DNA of 64,000 nt from CAIMUX01 sp964473865 (GTDB lineage Bacteria > Eisenbacteria > RBG-16-71-46 > CAIMUX01): contig CAYYQN010000006.1 of assembly GCA_964473865.1 (NCBI GenBank), positions 84,639-148,638 of the forward strand, given 5' to 3'. Made by a program: the position numbers and the translations under genes. Below the pieces are notes generated by a model that worked only from the letters and a program-made list of their open reading frames with translations, ran no database searches and was not told where the DNA came from. Of this stretch, positions 1 through 8,225 are shown in pieces. Position 1 is the stretch's first letter; the number at the start of each line of letters is the position of its first letter.

Positions 1-55
1 CGTAGGCCAGGCAGAGGTCGCAGCGGTAACCGCATCGCGCGATGATCTCACTCAT
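1..55 (-). CDS. DUF3795-like protein, N-terminal fragment
   Basis: Only the first 18 codons lie in the window; the gene runs off the left edge. The visible residues are MSEIIARCGYRCDLCLAY. The CGYxCxxCxAY pattern matches the start of DUF3795-type cysteine-rich proteins of unknown function, whose early cysteines probably bind metal. A GGGAGG ribosome binding site lies 9-10 bases upstream of the ATG, which supports the start. The assignment rests on a very short stretch, so the family call is tentative. Confidence 0.5.
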   Translation of the reverse strand, partial: MSEIIARCGYRCDLCLAY

Positions 56-192
56 GTTCCGAAACCTCCCGATTCGGGGTCCGACACTCCCGGGCGGTTG
101 ATCCGTTTCCCAAACCGAACGCCGCGGGACCTGATGTCCTTCCTCCCGCTGCGACGGGGCGACGGAGCGACGGAGCCGGCCGTGGCCGGCGT

Positions 193-750
193 TCACGGCG
201 CCGACTTCCCTGGACCGGCCCCCGACCGACGGTGCCAGGCGTCGCGCGTGAGTTCCCAGTAGGACGGTCCCTCGGGCAGGTCCGCCGGACGGCTCGTCGA
301 CCGCAGGCCGCACGAGTAGTAGAGCGTGCGAGCGGCGAGGTTGTCGGGCCACGGTTCCACCCACACGGTGTCGGCCTCGATCCGTGCGCGAAAGATCCAA
401 TCGATGAGCGCCTGCAGCGCGTCCCGGCTCCGTCCCTTGCCCCAGGCCTCGGGGACGAACTTGATGTCCAGGCTGGCGCGCCGGCGCTCCCGATCGACGG
501 CGCCATACGCTTCGCCGCAGAACATGCCGTCGCCGGCGTAGACGGTGAAGTGGTGGCGATCCCGGTCGGCCCGCAGACGCCGTAGCCACTCCTGCATCCG
601 CTCCAGGTCGTACCCGAGACCGTCGGGAAACCCGACCCACCGCATGACCGCGCCGTCGTTCCAGAGGCGCAGGAGGGCGGGAAGGTCGGCCTCCTGCGTG
701 GAGAGAAGCAGGACCCGCCGTCCCGGGATCATCTGGACTTCATGCCGCAC
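193..750 (-). CDS. GNAT family N-acetyltransferase
   Basis: 185 residues, the usual length for a RimJ/RimL-like GCN5-related acetyltransferase, which moves an acetyl group from acetyl-CoA to an amine. The acetyl-CoA pyrophosphate-binding segment is visible near residues 97-107 as VPEAWGKGRSRDAL, followed by the typical helix and a C-terminal NLAARTLYYSCGLR, where family members carry N-xx-A-xxxYxxxGF. The start is GTG with GGAG seven bases upstream; an in-frame ATG six codons later lacks a ribosome binding site. It stands alone between the DUF3795-like fragment and a cupin gene. The substrate cannot be deduced. Confidence 0.85.
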   Translation of the reverse strand: MRHEVQMIPGRRVLLLSTQEADLPALLRLWNDGAVMRWVGFPDGLGYDLERMQEWLRRLRADRDRHHFTVYAGDGMFCGEAYGAVDRERRRASLDIKFVPEAWGKGRSRDALQALIDWIFRARIEADTVWVEPWPDNLAARTLYYSCGLRSTSRPADLPEGPSYWELTRDAWHRRSGAGPGKSAP

Positions 751-829
751 GGCAGATCTCCATCGCCATCAGGAGCGGAAGCGACCCTGCGTCTGCGACC
801 GGTGCGGCCCGCAGAGGAGGGAGCTTGCT

Positions 830-1192
830 TCAGGCATCGCGGTGTACCGTCTCCGACGAGAAAGCCGGCACGCATACCGCGATGTACTCGGCGCCATCCG
901 CGCCGGGGGAGCTGTACCGCACCCACTCACCGCGGCGCGTGACGACCGCCTGACCGGCGTGCACATCGAACATCCCCTCACGGGACTCCACGCGCAGACA
1001 ACCGCGCAGGACAATCGTGAATTCATCGAACTCGGGCGCTTGTCCCGGCTCCTGCCAGCCGCTCGGGCTCTTCATTCGCGCGATGCTGACTGCCTGCGTG
1101 CCGGTGCTCACCCGCCCGACGAACTCCTCGATTCGCTTCGGCAGGTTGCCGGCGGCTTCGATGATCGCGGGTGCGTCGACTTTCTGGGGCAT
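830..1192 (-). CDS. Small single-domain cupin protein
   Basis: 120 residues from an ATG with AAGGAG about ten bases upstream; the frame stays open further upstream but that part is low-complexity and unlikely to be coding. The core EFDEFTIVLRGCLRVES followed by DVHAGQAVVTRRGEWVRY is a cupin_2 beta-barrel. The first cupin motif has lost most histidine ligands (EFDEF in place of HxHxxxE), so metal binding is uncertain. Similar proteins act as small-molecule binding or isomerase-like enzymes; no substrate is suggested by the neighbours. Confidence 0.75.
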   Translation of the reverse strand: MPQKVDAPAIIEAAGNLPKRIEEFVGRVSTGTQAVSIARMKSPSGWQEPGQAPEFDEFTIVLRGCLRVESREGMFDVHAGQAVVTRRGEWVRYSSPGADGAEYIAVCVPAFSSETVHRDA

Positions 1193-1782
1193 GGGGACGC
1201 GCTCCTTCACTGGCTCCTCGCGCCCGGAGGCGCCTCTGTTCCGCGTGAGCCCCAGACCCGGTGATCCGAAAGCCCCGGACGCCCCGGGGGAGTCACGCCG
1301 GGCCCAGTATAGGCGCACCCTGCCGGGCGCGGGTCGCGAAGTTCGGATTCCGCGGCGGAGCCGCCTCCGGAGATACTCATGCGCTGGAGAATCTCGCCGC
1401 CCCAGCTCTGCAGGGGCCTGGATCACCTATGGGAGAAGAAAGCCTCTATCTGGAAAGCCGCGGGTGATCCGTGGTGGGGATGCGGGTGGCCCGCTGGGTG
1501 TTTGTGTTCCCGGCCCTCGCCGGCCCGGCGAGGGCCTGCGACATCCTGTGACTGGGTGCTGGAATCGGCGACCGAAGTCCTGACCGCCCGGGACGCCGAG
1601 GCCTCGGAGATCCGCGACCCCGTGCGCGCAGGCGTTGATGCATGCCGGAACGTCAGATTCCTTGTCGGAGGGGTGGACGCGGTGCGGACGCTCCCGCGAC
1701 CCGCTAAAGAGGGCCAGGGCGGCAAGCCGATAGGATTTGGAGCACGATCGGCAGTGTTGAATGCAGGAGGGACATCGATCTC
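1193..1782. other. 590-base intergenic region without a supported gene
   Basis: This lies between the divergent cupin and glycosyltransferase genes. Open frames exist on both strands but their translations are Arg/Pro/Ser-rich with no domain, which is normal for frame shadows in high-GC DNA. The one clear structure is a perfect hairpin at 1512-1536. AGGAGG at 1765-1770 belongs to the next gene. Confidence 0.6.
1512..1536. other. Perfect 11-bp hairpin in an intergenic region
   Basis: GGCCCTCGCCG (1512-1522) pairs perfectly with CGGCGAGGGCC (1526-1536) around a three-base loop. There is no T-run on either side and no gene ends nearby: both neighbouring genes point away from it. It could be part of a small RNA, a remnant terminator or a protein binding site. 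Confidence 0.5.
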
Positions 1783-3477
1783 TTGAACCATGCCGGAACA
1801 TCTCCTCTAGCGCCCAGCCTGCGAGGCGCGGCGATTTCCGTGTCGCTTCGCCATACGCCGCAGGTCCGTGTCGCGCCGCTGGTTAGGTACGTCCTCCTAC
1901 CGGCCGTCTTCGCGATGCTTGCCGTCGTGTTTGCCTGGATTGCCACGGACCCGATCCCGGCGCTGACGCCTGACTCCGTGCAGTATCTGAGCGCGGCGCA
2001 GAGCCTGGCCGCGGGGAATGGGCTCGTCACCTCGGTGACGCCTTTGGAGGCCCCCGAAGCCCGCCTGTTGTTTGCCGACTGGCCTCCGTTGTACCCGATC
2101 CTCCTCTCGCTTGGCGCGGGCGCTCCGGCCGCGGACGGTGTGCTTCCGGCAGCGCCGCTGCGTTGGGCGCGCTGGCTCAACCTGCTCGCGCTGGCGGCTT
2201 CGTTCATCCCCCTGACGGCGCTGGCTTCCATCATGGCCGGTCCCCGGGGCGTCGCCCCGGTGCTTGCCTTCTACGCCGTCTTCCGACCGATCCAGCTCGT
2301 CAACTCCTTCGGATGGTCCGAGAGTCTGTTCATCCTCTTCGAGCTCCTTTCCTGGGCGGCGCTCGCCTGGGCGATGCACCGCACTCCCTCGCGTCCGGTG
2401 CGGGGAGTGATCTTCGTGCTCGCGGGTCTCCTGGCGGCGGCGGCGGTCGTGACGCGCTACGTGGGCCTGACGATCCCCGCCGCGGGCGCAATCGTGATCA
2501 TCTCGCGCACGCAGGCCGTCCGTGCCCGACAGACCCTGCGCAGGTTGCTCCTGTTTCTGCTGCCGGCTCTTCTCCCCATCGCAATCTGGCTGGCGCGCAA
2601 CCTGCTGGCGACCGGGGACGCGTTCGGCGCGCCTCGCCCGGCGGCGGAACTGGCTCCGGAGCGGGTGGTCTTGAGCACGCTGCGCACAATCGCCCGGGAC
2701 TGGGTTTGCCCGCTGCTCTCTCCGGAGAGTGGGGCGGCTCGCGTGACCGGTCTGCTCGGGCTCGGAGCGATCGGATGGATGGCCGGGCTCGCCTTGCACC
2801 GCCACGGACCCTGGACGATGGAGAGCCAGCGCGACCGGCTGACTTTGTCCGGGCTCCTGACCACCTTCACGCTGCTCTATGTGCTGGTGATGATCGCTTC
2901 GGCCGGGATGATCCAGTTCGACCCGCTGGACTCGCGCCTGCTCGCTCCCGTCTACCCGGCCGTGCTGTTGCTCTGCGCCGGACTTCTCCGGGGAGCGTAC
3001 ACGGACCCGCGAACGTCGGTGTGGCAGCGTCGCGGCGCGCTGGCCGCCGGGATGATGATGCTCGCCCTGAACACGCTGGCTTCGACCCACTGGGCGCTGG
3101 CGCCTCGCGAAGACCGGAGTCTGAGCTGGCCCTATTGGCGTACGGTCAGCATCAGCGAATCAGACTGGAAACGGGAGGCGGCCCTCGCGCTCACTGCCGA
3201 TCTGCCTGCGGATGCGGTCATCATCAGCGACGTCTGGGAGCTGGTTGCGCTCCATGCCGGTCGTCCGGCCAAACCGGTGCCGGGACGGAAGGAGCCGGGC
3301 GCCATGAACCGCGTCCTGGCCCACGCGGGAGCCTACGTGCTCGCGGGCGAGGGATTCCGGGCCGATCGTCTCGGGGAGGAGGACTTCGCGGCCGTCGCTC
3401 GGGGCGGCATGCTCCGCCACCTGAAGGCCCAGAACGGGCTCCATCTCTATCGGATCGAGCGTGCGGCGATCGAGTAA
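1783..3477 (+). CDS. Membrane glycosyltransferase (ArnT/PMT-like, GT-C fold)
   Basis: 564 residues with about ten hydrophobic segments, beginning with a TM near residues 35-57. The first periplasmic loop reads TPDSVQYLSAAQSLAAGNGL followed by WPPLYPILLSLG; the early acidic residue and WPPLYP match GT-C transferases that use polyprenyl-phosphate sugars. A C-terminal soluble segment contains DLPADAVIISDVWELVALHAGRP, common in this group. It probably adds a sugar to lipid, glycan or protein on the outer face of the inner membrane; donor and acceptor are unknown. The start is TTG, with AGGAGG 12 bases upstream; no nearby ATG competes. Confidence 0.75.
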   Translation: MNHAGTSPLAPSLRGAAISVSLRHTPQVRVAPLVRYVLLPAVFAMLAVVFAWIATDPIPALTPDSVQYLSAAQSLAAGNGLVTSVTPLEAPEARLLFADWPPLYPILLSLGAGAPAADGVLPAAPLRWARWLNLLALAASFIPLTALASIMAGPRGVAPVLAFYAVFRPIQLVNSFGWSESLFILFELLSWAALAWAMHRTPSRPVRGVIFVLAGLLAAAAVVTRYVGLTIPAAGAIVIISRTQAVRARQTLRRLLLFLLPALLPIAIWLARNLLATGDAFGAPRPAAELAPERVVLSTLRTIARDWVCPLLSPESGAARVTGLLGLGAIGWMAGLALHRHGPWTMESQRDRLTLSGLLTTFTLLYVLVMIASAGMIQFDPLDSRLLAPVYPAVLLLCAGLLRGAYTDPRTSVWQRRGALAAGMMMLALNTLASTHWALAPREDRSLSWPYWRTVSISESDWKREAALALTADLPADAVIISDVWELVALHAGRPAKPVPGRKEPGAMNRVLAHAGAYVLAGEGFRADRLGEEDFAAVARGGMLRHLKAQNGLHLYRIERAAIE

Positions 3478-3597
3478 CGGGCGCTCGACCCGCATCGTCG
3501 CGATGGTGATCCTGGTGGCCACCTGCGGCCTCGGCGTCTCTGCGCCCGACGGCCGGCCCGACATCCTCCCGGGGGGCGGCCCGGCGACAGATCCGCT

Positions 3598-3651
3598 CGG
3601 ATCCGCGCGCGCGGCCACTGGATAGGCTTCCCTCCGCGCGCCGCGGATCCG
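3598..3651. terminator. Long inverted repeat between convergent genes, likely bidirectional terminator
   Basis: CGGATCCGCG (3598-3607) then CGCGCGG (3608-3614) pair with CCGCGCG (3634-3640) and CGCGGATCCG (3642-3651). This gives a 17-bp stem with a one-base bulge and a 19-base loop. It sits between the ends of the convergent glycosyltransferase and trpF genes, the expected place for a shared terminator. There is no T-run. Confidence 0.5.
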
Positions 3652-3678
3652 CGCCGCATTGAGACCGGGTTCCCGAGC

Positions 3679-4362
3679 TCAGAGGTCGTTCGAGTTCGTG
3701 CCGAGGCCGGCCGCCCGCAGGAACCGACAGAGCTTGTCGGCATCGAGCCTCCCGGCGGTGCGGACCCCCGAGCAGACATCGAGGCCGAACGGGCCGACCG
3801 CCGCGATCGCTTCGGACACGTTTTCGGGACGCAGGCCCCCCGCCAGGAACACCGGCTTCGCCGATAGCTCGCGAATCCGGCGGCTGAGCGCCCAGTCATG
3901 ACGGCGACCGGTCCCCCCCAACTCCTTCACCGGCAGGTCGGGGCGGCCCGAGTCGAGCAGAAGCGCATCGACCTCCGACGACACCGCGATGGCTTCGGAA
4001 ACGGAGTCTGGTCCGGTGACGTGGATCACCTGGACAAGCTTGATCCCCGGCAAGGCTCGGCGTAGCTCCGGGTAGGTGCCTTGCTCCAGGCGGTCGACCA
4101 GTTGGATGGTCGAGGTCCCGGCCGCCCGGTGCTGGACGATGATGTCCCCCACCATCCGGCGGCTGGTAAGCAGAAAGGTGGACACGGCGGGCGGGACGGC
4201 CGCCGCGATCCGGGCGATCTCCTCGTCTCGAATGACGCCCGGCCCGCTGGGCATGTGCGACACGAGGCCGATCGCCTGCGCGCCCGCTTGCACGGCGAGC
4301 CGGGCCTCGGCCTCGGTCATGATGCAGCAGATCTTGACCCGGGGATGTCGGACAGGATCCAT
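3679..4362 (-). CDS. trpF: Phosphoribosylanthranilate isomerase-like (beta/alpha)8 protein
   Basis: 227 residues, close to the usual TrpF length. TrpF converts N-(5-phosphoribosyl)anthranilate to its ribulose form in tryptophan synthesis. The N-terminal VKICCIMT carries the catalytic cysteine of the KICG[IL]T motif, LLLDSG carries the catalytic aspartate, and ELGGTGRRHDW, PVFLAGGLRPENV and DVCSGV match the phosphate-binding loops. The segment after strand 2 reads SHMPSGPGVI where most TrpF have FxxxSPRxV, so this may be a divergent paralogue with another substrate. The ATG start is chosen by homology; the upstream open frame is a shadow of the SatP-like gene. No other trp biosynthesis gene is nearby. 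Confidence 0.8.
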   Translation of the reverse strand: MDPVRHPRVKICCIMTEAEARLAVQAGAQAIGLVSHMPSGPGVIRDEEIARIAAAVPPAVSTFLLTSRRMVGDIIVQHRAAGTSTIQLVDRLEQGTYPELRRALPGIKLVQVIHVTGPDSVSEAIAVSSEVDALLLDSGRPDLPVKELGGTGRRHDWALSRRIRELSAKPVFLAGGLRPENVSEAIAAVGPFGLDVCSGVRTAGRLDADKLCRFLRAAGLGTNSNDL

Positions 4363-4541
4363 GAAGGGATCGTAGCACCTGGTCCGGGCGGCGCGGCAGC
4401 GCGGCCGGCAGCCGAAACGCATTCTGGCCGGTCGGCGACGCGCGGCAACGCACCCGAGCCCAACTCCGTCGAGCACCGGTCGGTGCCGCGCCGGTCGACG
4501 CGGCGGTGAGAGTCCTGCCGCCGGGGGCGGAACCGCTGCGC

Positions 4542-5123
4542 TCAGGCTCGGACGAGCGGTCTTCCCAGGGGAAGCACCTGCCGTCCGAACGTCTCGTTGG
4601 TGACCTCCGCGAAGGAGACGTACATCGCATCGAGCCCGCAGCAGAGCCCGACCCAACCGCCCAACCTTCCCGTGCCAAGTCCGAGGTCGCCCCCGGCCAG
4701 CAGGAAGAACGTGATCCACAGCAGCAGGAACACGCTCCAGACCCCGATGGTCGAGCGAAACGTCGAGATCCACATGTAGAGGGTGAAGACGCCCCAGAGG
4801 AGAAGAACGACTCCCAGGCCCTGCGGTGTCGGTGGCTTGAGCACGCCGGCACCCACAGTCCACTGCAGGAAGGCCCACCACCACCAGAAGAGGCCGTACG
4901 CGGAGAAGGCGACGGTCCCGAAGGTGTTTCCGTTGCGGAACTCCATGAAGCCCGCAAAGATCTGGGCCAGCCCGCCGAATGCGAACGCCAGGGGGACCAC
5001 TACCGGAAGGGCGTCCCGCGCGAGCAGTCCGGCGTTGATGGAACTGAGTACGACGGTCGTGAGCCCGAATCCGACCAGCCCGAGCGGGCCGGCGTTGGCC
5101 CGCTTCGCCAGTTGTTCTGTCAT
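4542..5123 (-). CDS. satP: Acetate/succinate channel-transporter, GPR1/FUN34/YaaH (SatP) family
   Basis: 193 residues with six predicted TM helices, the full architecture of the AceTr family. Near the N-terminus, NAGPLGLVGFGLTT is the diagnostic NPAPLGL motif (here NAGPLGL), followed by GLAQIFAGFMEFRNGNTFG, which carries the family FxxGNTF element. Family members move acetate or succinate with protons across the inner membrane. A very strong GGAGGAGGAG ribosome binding site precedes the ATG. It is a single gene with space on both sides. Confidence 0.9.
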   Translation of the reverse strand: MTEQLAKRANAGPLGLVGFGLTTVVLSSINAGLLARDALPVVVPLAFAFGGLAQIFAGFMEFRNGNTFGTVAFSAYGLFWWWWAFLQWTVGAGVLKPPTPQGLGVVLLLWGVFTLYMWISTFRSTIGVWSVFLLLWITFFLLAGGDLGLGTGRLGGWVGLCCGLDAMYVSFAEVTNETFGRQVLPLGRPLVRA

Positions 5124-5278
5124 GGCACTCCTCCTCCTCCCGACACATCCCCGGGTCCCGACAGCTTCCCCGGCCTCCCGCGCCGGCACAAGCTCTAATG
5201 CCGCATCGACTCCGTCCACTGCGGGCTTCCGCGGGTCGACCCGACAACGGCTCGGGCCACGATCCGACCTGCCCGGCG

Positions 5279-6073
5279 TCAATCCACGGTGAGTTCGCCC
5301 CGGATCGTGGTCGTGGCCCGACCGCCCAATCGGACCCGGTTGCCCTCCAGCCGCACGCGCACGACGCCGCCCCGCTCCGAGGCCTGATAGCCCACCATGG
5401 CCCGCTTGCCCAGTCGCGCGGCCCAGAACGGGGCCAGACAGCAGTGGGCGGAGCCCGTGACCGGGTCCTCGTCGATCCCGGCGCCGGGGGCGAAGAAGCG
5501 CGACACGAAGTCGTAGCCGGCGGTGGTGGCGATGCTGGTCACGATGACGCCGCGGGAGTCGAGGGCCTTCAGCCGGGAGAGGTCCGGCCGGGCCGCGCGG
5601 ACCTCGGACTCGGCCGCCACCTCCACAAGGTAGTCGAATCGGCTCTTGCCGACATAGCGGGGCTCGACGCCGAGCGTCTCGCCCAACCACGGCAGGACCG
5701 CGGTGGACTCCGGCGGCGTGGATGGGAAGTCGAGCTCGATCTCCTCGCCCTTGGCCTCGGCCAGGAGCAGCCCGCTGCGGGTGTGAAAGCGAGCCGGTCT
5801 CCCGCGCTCGAGCCGCCCGGTTTCCCAGAGGATGTGGGCGCTGGCCAGGGTGGCATGACCGCAGAGGTCGACCTCCACAGCCGGGGTGAACCAGCGCAGG
5901 CCCCAGCCGTCAGCTTCCGGTCGGAGGAACGCCGTCTCCGCCAGGTTCATCTCCTTGGCCACCGCCTGCATCCAGGCGTCATCCCGGGCGTCCGGCGGGA
6001 TACAGACGCCGGCTGGATTTCCGCGGAAGGGCCGGTCCGTGAAGGCGTCGACCTGATAGATCGGGATGCCCAA
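5279..6073 (-). CDS. PhzF family isomerase/epimerase
   Basis: 264 residues with the diaminopimelate-epimerase-like fold. IYQVDAFTDRPFRGNPAGVC is the family N-terminal signature, MNLAETAFL holds the catalytic glutamate of PhzF, and VDLCGHATLASAH is the conserved mid-domain motif. A C-terminal DEDPVTGSAHCCLAPFW completes the second half. Substrates of most family members are unknown; only PhzF itself makes phenazines, and no phenazine genes are present here. The start codon is TTG with AGGAGGAG 6 bases upstream. Confidence 0.9.
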   Translation of the reverse strand: MGIPIYQVDAFTDRPFRGNPAGVCIPPDARDDAWMQAVAKEMNLAETAFLRPEADGWGLRWFTPAVEVDLCGHATLASAHILWETGRLERGRPARFHTRSGLLLAEAKGEEIELDFPSTPPESTAVLPWLGETLGVEPRYVGKSRFDYLVEVAAESEVRAARPDLSRLKALDSRGVIVTSIATTAGYDFVSRFFAPGAGIDEDPVTGSAHCCLAPFWAARLGKRAMVGYQASERGGVVRVRLEGNRVRLGGRATTTIRGELTVD

Positions 6074-6136
6074 CGCTCTCCTCCTTCTCGCCGGGCCGCG
6101 CGATCATCTCGGCTCACGCGGCGCGGACTCGATGCG

Positions 6137-7423
6137 TCAGATCCGCCGTACAACGACCACGGTCACATCATCCGTCCCGCGGACGCCTCCGGAGTGCCGG
6201 TCGGCGTCCGCGAAGATCGACTCGACTCGTTCGCGTGCGCTGGTGGCGGCGAGCGCGCGGAGAAGCCGCTTCAGCCCGCCGAGCTTGTAGGGGTTTCCCT
6301 GGGCATCGCCCAGCTCCACGAGTCCGTCGGTGTACATGATCACGGCGTCTCCGGGGGCGAGACGGGCGTGCCCTTGCGTGTAGTGCGCGGCCGGGTTGGG
6401 GCCCAGGATGAGTCCGCCCTTCTCCAGCGTCCGGAGCGAAGTCCCGCGTTGCAGCAGGGGCGGGTTGTGCCCGGCGTTGCAGTAGGTGAGCGCTCCCCCC
6501 GGCCCGAATTCGCCATAGAAGAGAGAGATGAACTTGCTGGACAGGGCGGCCCGATGGATCACACGGTTGAGCCGCTCCACCGTCCGACTCACCTTGGACC
6601 GCTCGTGCATCCCGATCCGTAGTCCGGTGATGACGTCCCGAGCCAGGAGCGCGGCGGGAAGGCCGTGGCCGGAGGCGTCGGCGATGGCGACGCCCAGAAG
6701 CCGGTCCGGGCGCGGCAGGTAGTCGTACAGGTCGCCCCCCACGACTTCCGCGGGACGCGAGAGTCCGTAGACCTCGTACCCCGGGAAATCCGGAGGGGCC
6801 GCGGGCAGCAGGCTTTCCTGGATGATCCGAGCTTCTTCGATGATTCCGGCCAGCTTTGACTGCTGCAGTTTCAGGTTGATGACATGCCGCACGGCCGACA
6901 GGGAGTAGAGGACCTGCTCCTCCTGGATCTCGCCGCTCACCGAGAAGGCCAGCACGTGCGAGTTGCCGGGACCGACCGCGATGGCCGCAAAGGTGTCGGT
7001 CACTCCGATGGCCCACTCGAATTGCCCATCGTACCCCGGGTCACCCTTGCGCATGATGAGCAGCCCTTCGGCCAGGGTCCGGACGTGCGGCGGGTAGTCG
7101 CGCGGCACCCGGTAGCCGATCGGCACCTGGCGCGACCCGCCGAAGGCGCAGCAGAGATAGTAGTCCATCCCCTGGCGCTGATAGAGGCGACCCATCTCGA
7201 AACCGAGGTCGTGGCGGAAGTCACGCACCAGGATCTGCACGACCGTCTCCAGGAGAACGGTGCTCTCCTCCACCCGCTCGATCCGGTCGAGCGTGCGCTC
7301 GAGTTTGCGATACAGCGCCTTGAAGTCGGAGGTTCGCGTGGGCCCCGGTTGGCCGGCACGATCGGGGATATCGTCGATCTCCATGGTGCCTGAGGATAGC
7401 GGGTCATGACCGGCTTCGTCCAT
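6137..7423 (-). CDS. SpoIIE/RsbU-type PP2C serine phosphatase
   Basis: 428 residues from an ATG preceded by GGAGGGAGAGGA. Residues 1-190 form a GAF-like or unassigned sensor part. They are joined by a helix (LSAVRHVINLKLQQSKLAGI) to a SpoIIE domain that starts EEARIIQESLLP and contains VVGGDLYDYL, IADASGHGLPAALLA, YCNAGHNPPLL, DAVIMYTDGLVE and GTDDVTVVVV. These aspartates bind the two catalytic metals. Such enzymes dephosphorylate anti-anti-sigma factors in partner-switching pathways, so the role is probably stress signalling. No anti-sigma or STAS gene lies next to it, so the partner is elsewhere. Confidence 0.88.
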   Translation of the reverse strand: MDEAGHDPLSSGTMEIDDIPDRAGQPGPTRTSDFKALYRKLERTLDRIERVEESTVLLETVVQILVRDFRHDLGFEMGRLYQRQGMDYYLCCAFGGSRQVPIGYRVPRDYPPHVRTLAEGLLIMRKGDPGYDGQFEWAIGVTDTFAAIAVGPGNSHVLAFSVSGEIQEEQVLYSLSAVRHVINLKLQQSKLAGIIEEARIIQESLLPAAPPDFPGYEVYGLSRPAEVVGGDLYDYLPRPDRLLGVAIADASGHGLPAALLARDVITGLRIGMHERSKVSRTVERLNRVIHRAALSSKFISLFYGEFGPGGALTYCNAGHNPPLLQRGTSLRTLEKGGLILGPNPAAHYTQGHARLAPGDAVIMYTDGLVELGDAQGNPYKLGGLKRLLRALAATSARERVESIFADADRHSGGVRGTDDVTVVVVRRI

Positions 7424-7629
7424 TCCTCTCCCTCCGTCTGCGACCGGACGGGGCGCGCCGGGCTGTCCGCGCCGATGCGGATGCCGGCGCCGTCGGGCGC
7501 GGCCCGATGGCGGCAACCCAGTACCGTAGGCCAGGGTGCAGGTTCCGGCCTTCAGGCGAGAATGGGCCGGCGTCGGCGAGGCCCTTGACCCAGGCCCGGT
7601 CGAGATCGCGCCTTCAATCCGGTCGATGC

Positions 7630-8136
7630 TCAAGCGCTGCGGATGAGCCGGGTGATCGCCGCCAGATGATGGTCGTCATGCTCGGCTTCGAAGAGCATCA
7701 TGTCGCAGACGCGCATCGGTCGATGGAGACGGGGATGATGCGCCGTGCGGGAGAGGCCGGCCTGGTCGAGCGCTTCCAGCCGAACGATGAGTCTTCCGCG
7801 GGCGGTCCGGAAGTCGGCCAGGACCGAAGCGATCTCCCTCTGGTTGTGATCTGCCTGGGCAGTCCGCTGGCCGGAAAGGTCTGCCGCGCGCAGCCGGGGC
7901 GCGCCCGCATCGTAGTCGTCGAGCCGGCCCGCAAACAGGATCTCGACATCGCCAAGGTGCCCCGCGTGCTCCTGGATGGACCACTTGTCGCCATCGCGCC
8001 GGATCAGCCGGGCGGGCGGAAGGAATCCGATCCGGTCTTCGAGGCGGGCCGGCGTGCCGCGGAGCCGCTCGAGCAGAAATGGCGCCATCTCCACTGGGAA
8101 GGCGAAGTCGAACTTGTAGTCGACCCAGGGCAGCAT
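7630..8136 (-). CDS. DinB-like four-helix protein
   Basis: 168 residues, a DinB_2-type helical bundle. KWSIQEHAGHLGDVE supplies the first metal-ligand histidine helix and MLFEAEHDDHHLAAI the C-terminal pair, giving the usual three-histidine site. Family members are presumed metal-dependent transferases acting with thiols such as bacillithiol or mycothiol; many are uncharacterised. GGGGAGGAG lies upstream of the ATG. A second DinB-type gene occurs at 44373. Confidence 0.85.
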   Translation of the reverse strand: MLPWVDYKFDFAFPVEMAPFLLERLRGTPARLEDRIGFLPPARLIRRDGDKWSIQEHAGHLGDVEILFAGRLDDYDAGAPRLRAADLSGQRTAQADHNQREIASVLADFRTARGRLIVRLEALDQAGLSRTAHHPRLHRPMRVCDMMLFEAEHDDHHLAAITRLIRSA

Positions 8137-8225
8137 CTTCGGTTTCTCCTCCCCGCGGGGCGGCTGGTTGGTTCGGCTCCGACGCCCGGTGCGGAAGACC
8201 CGCGAACCAGCGCCGCACCCTTCGA

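Noticed and set aside
4363..5247. Extension of trpF upstream to give a 522-residue protein
   Set aside because: The extra part is antisense or shifted relative to the SatP-like gene, is Arg-rich and lacks any domain; TrpF homology begins at 4362.
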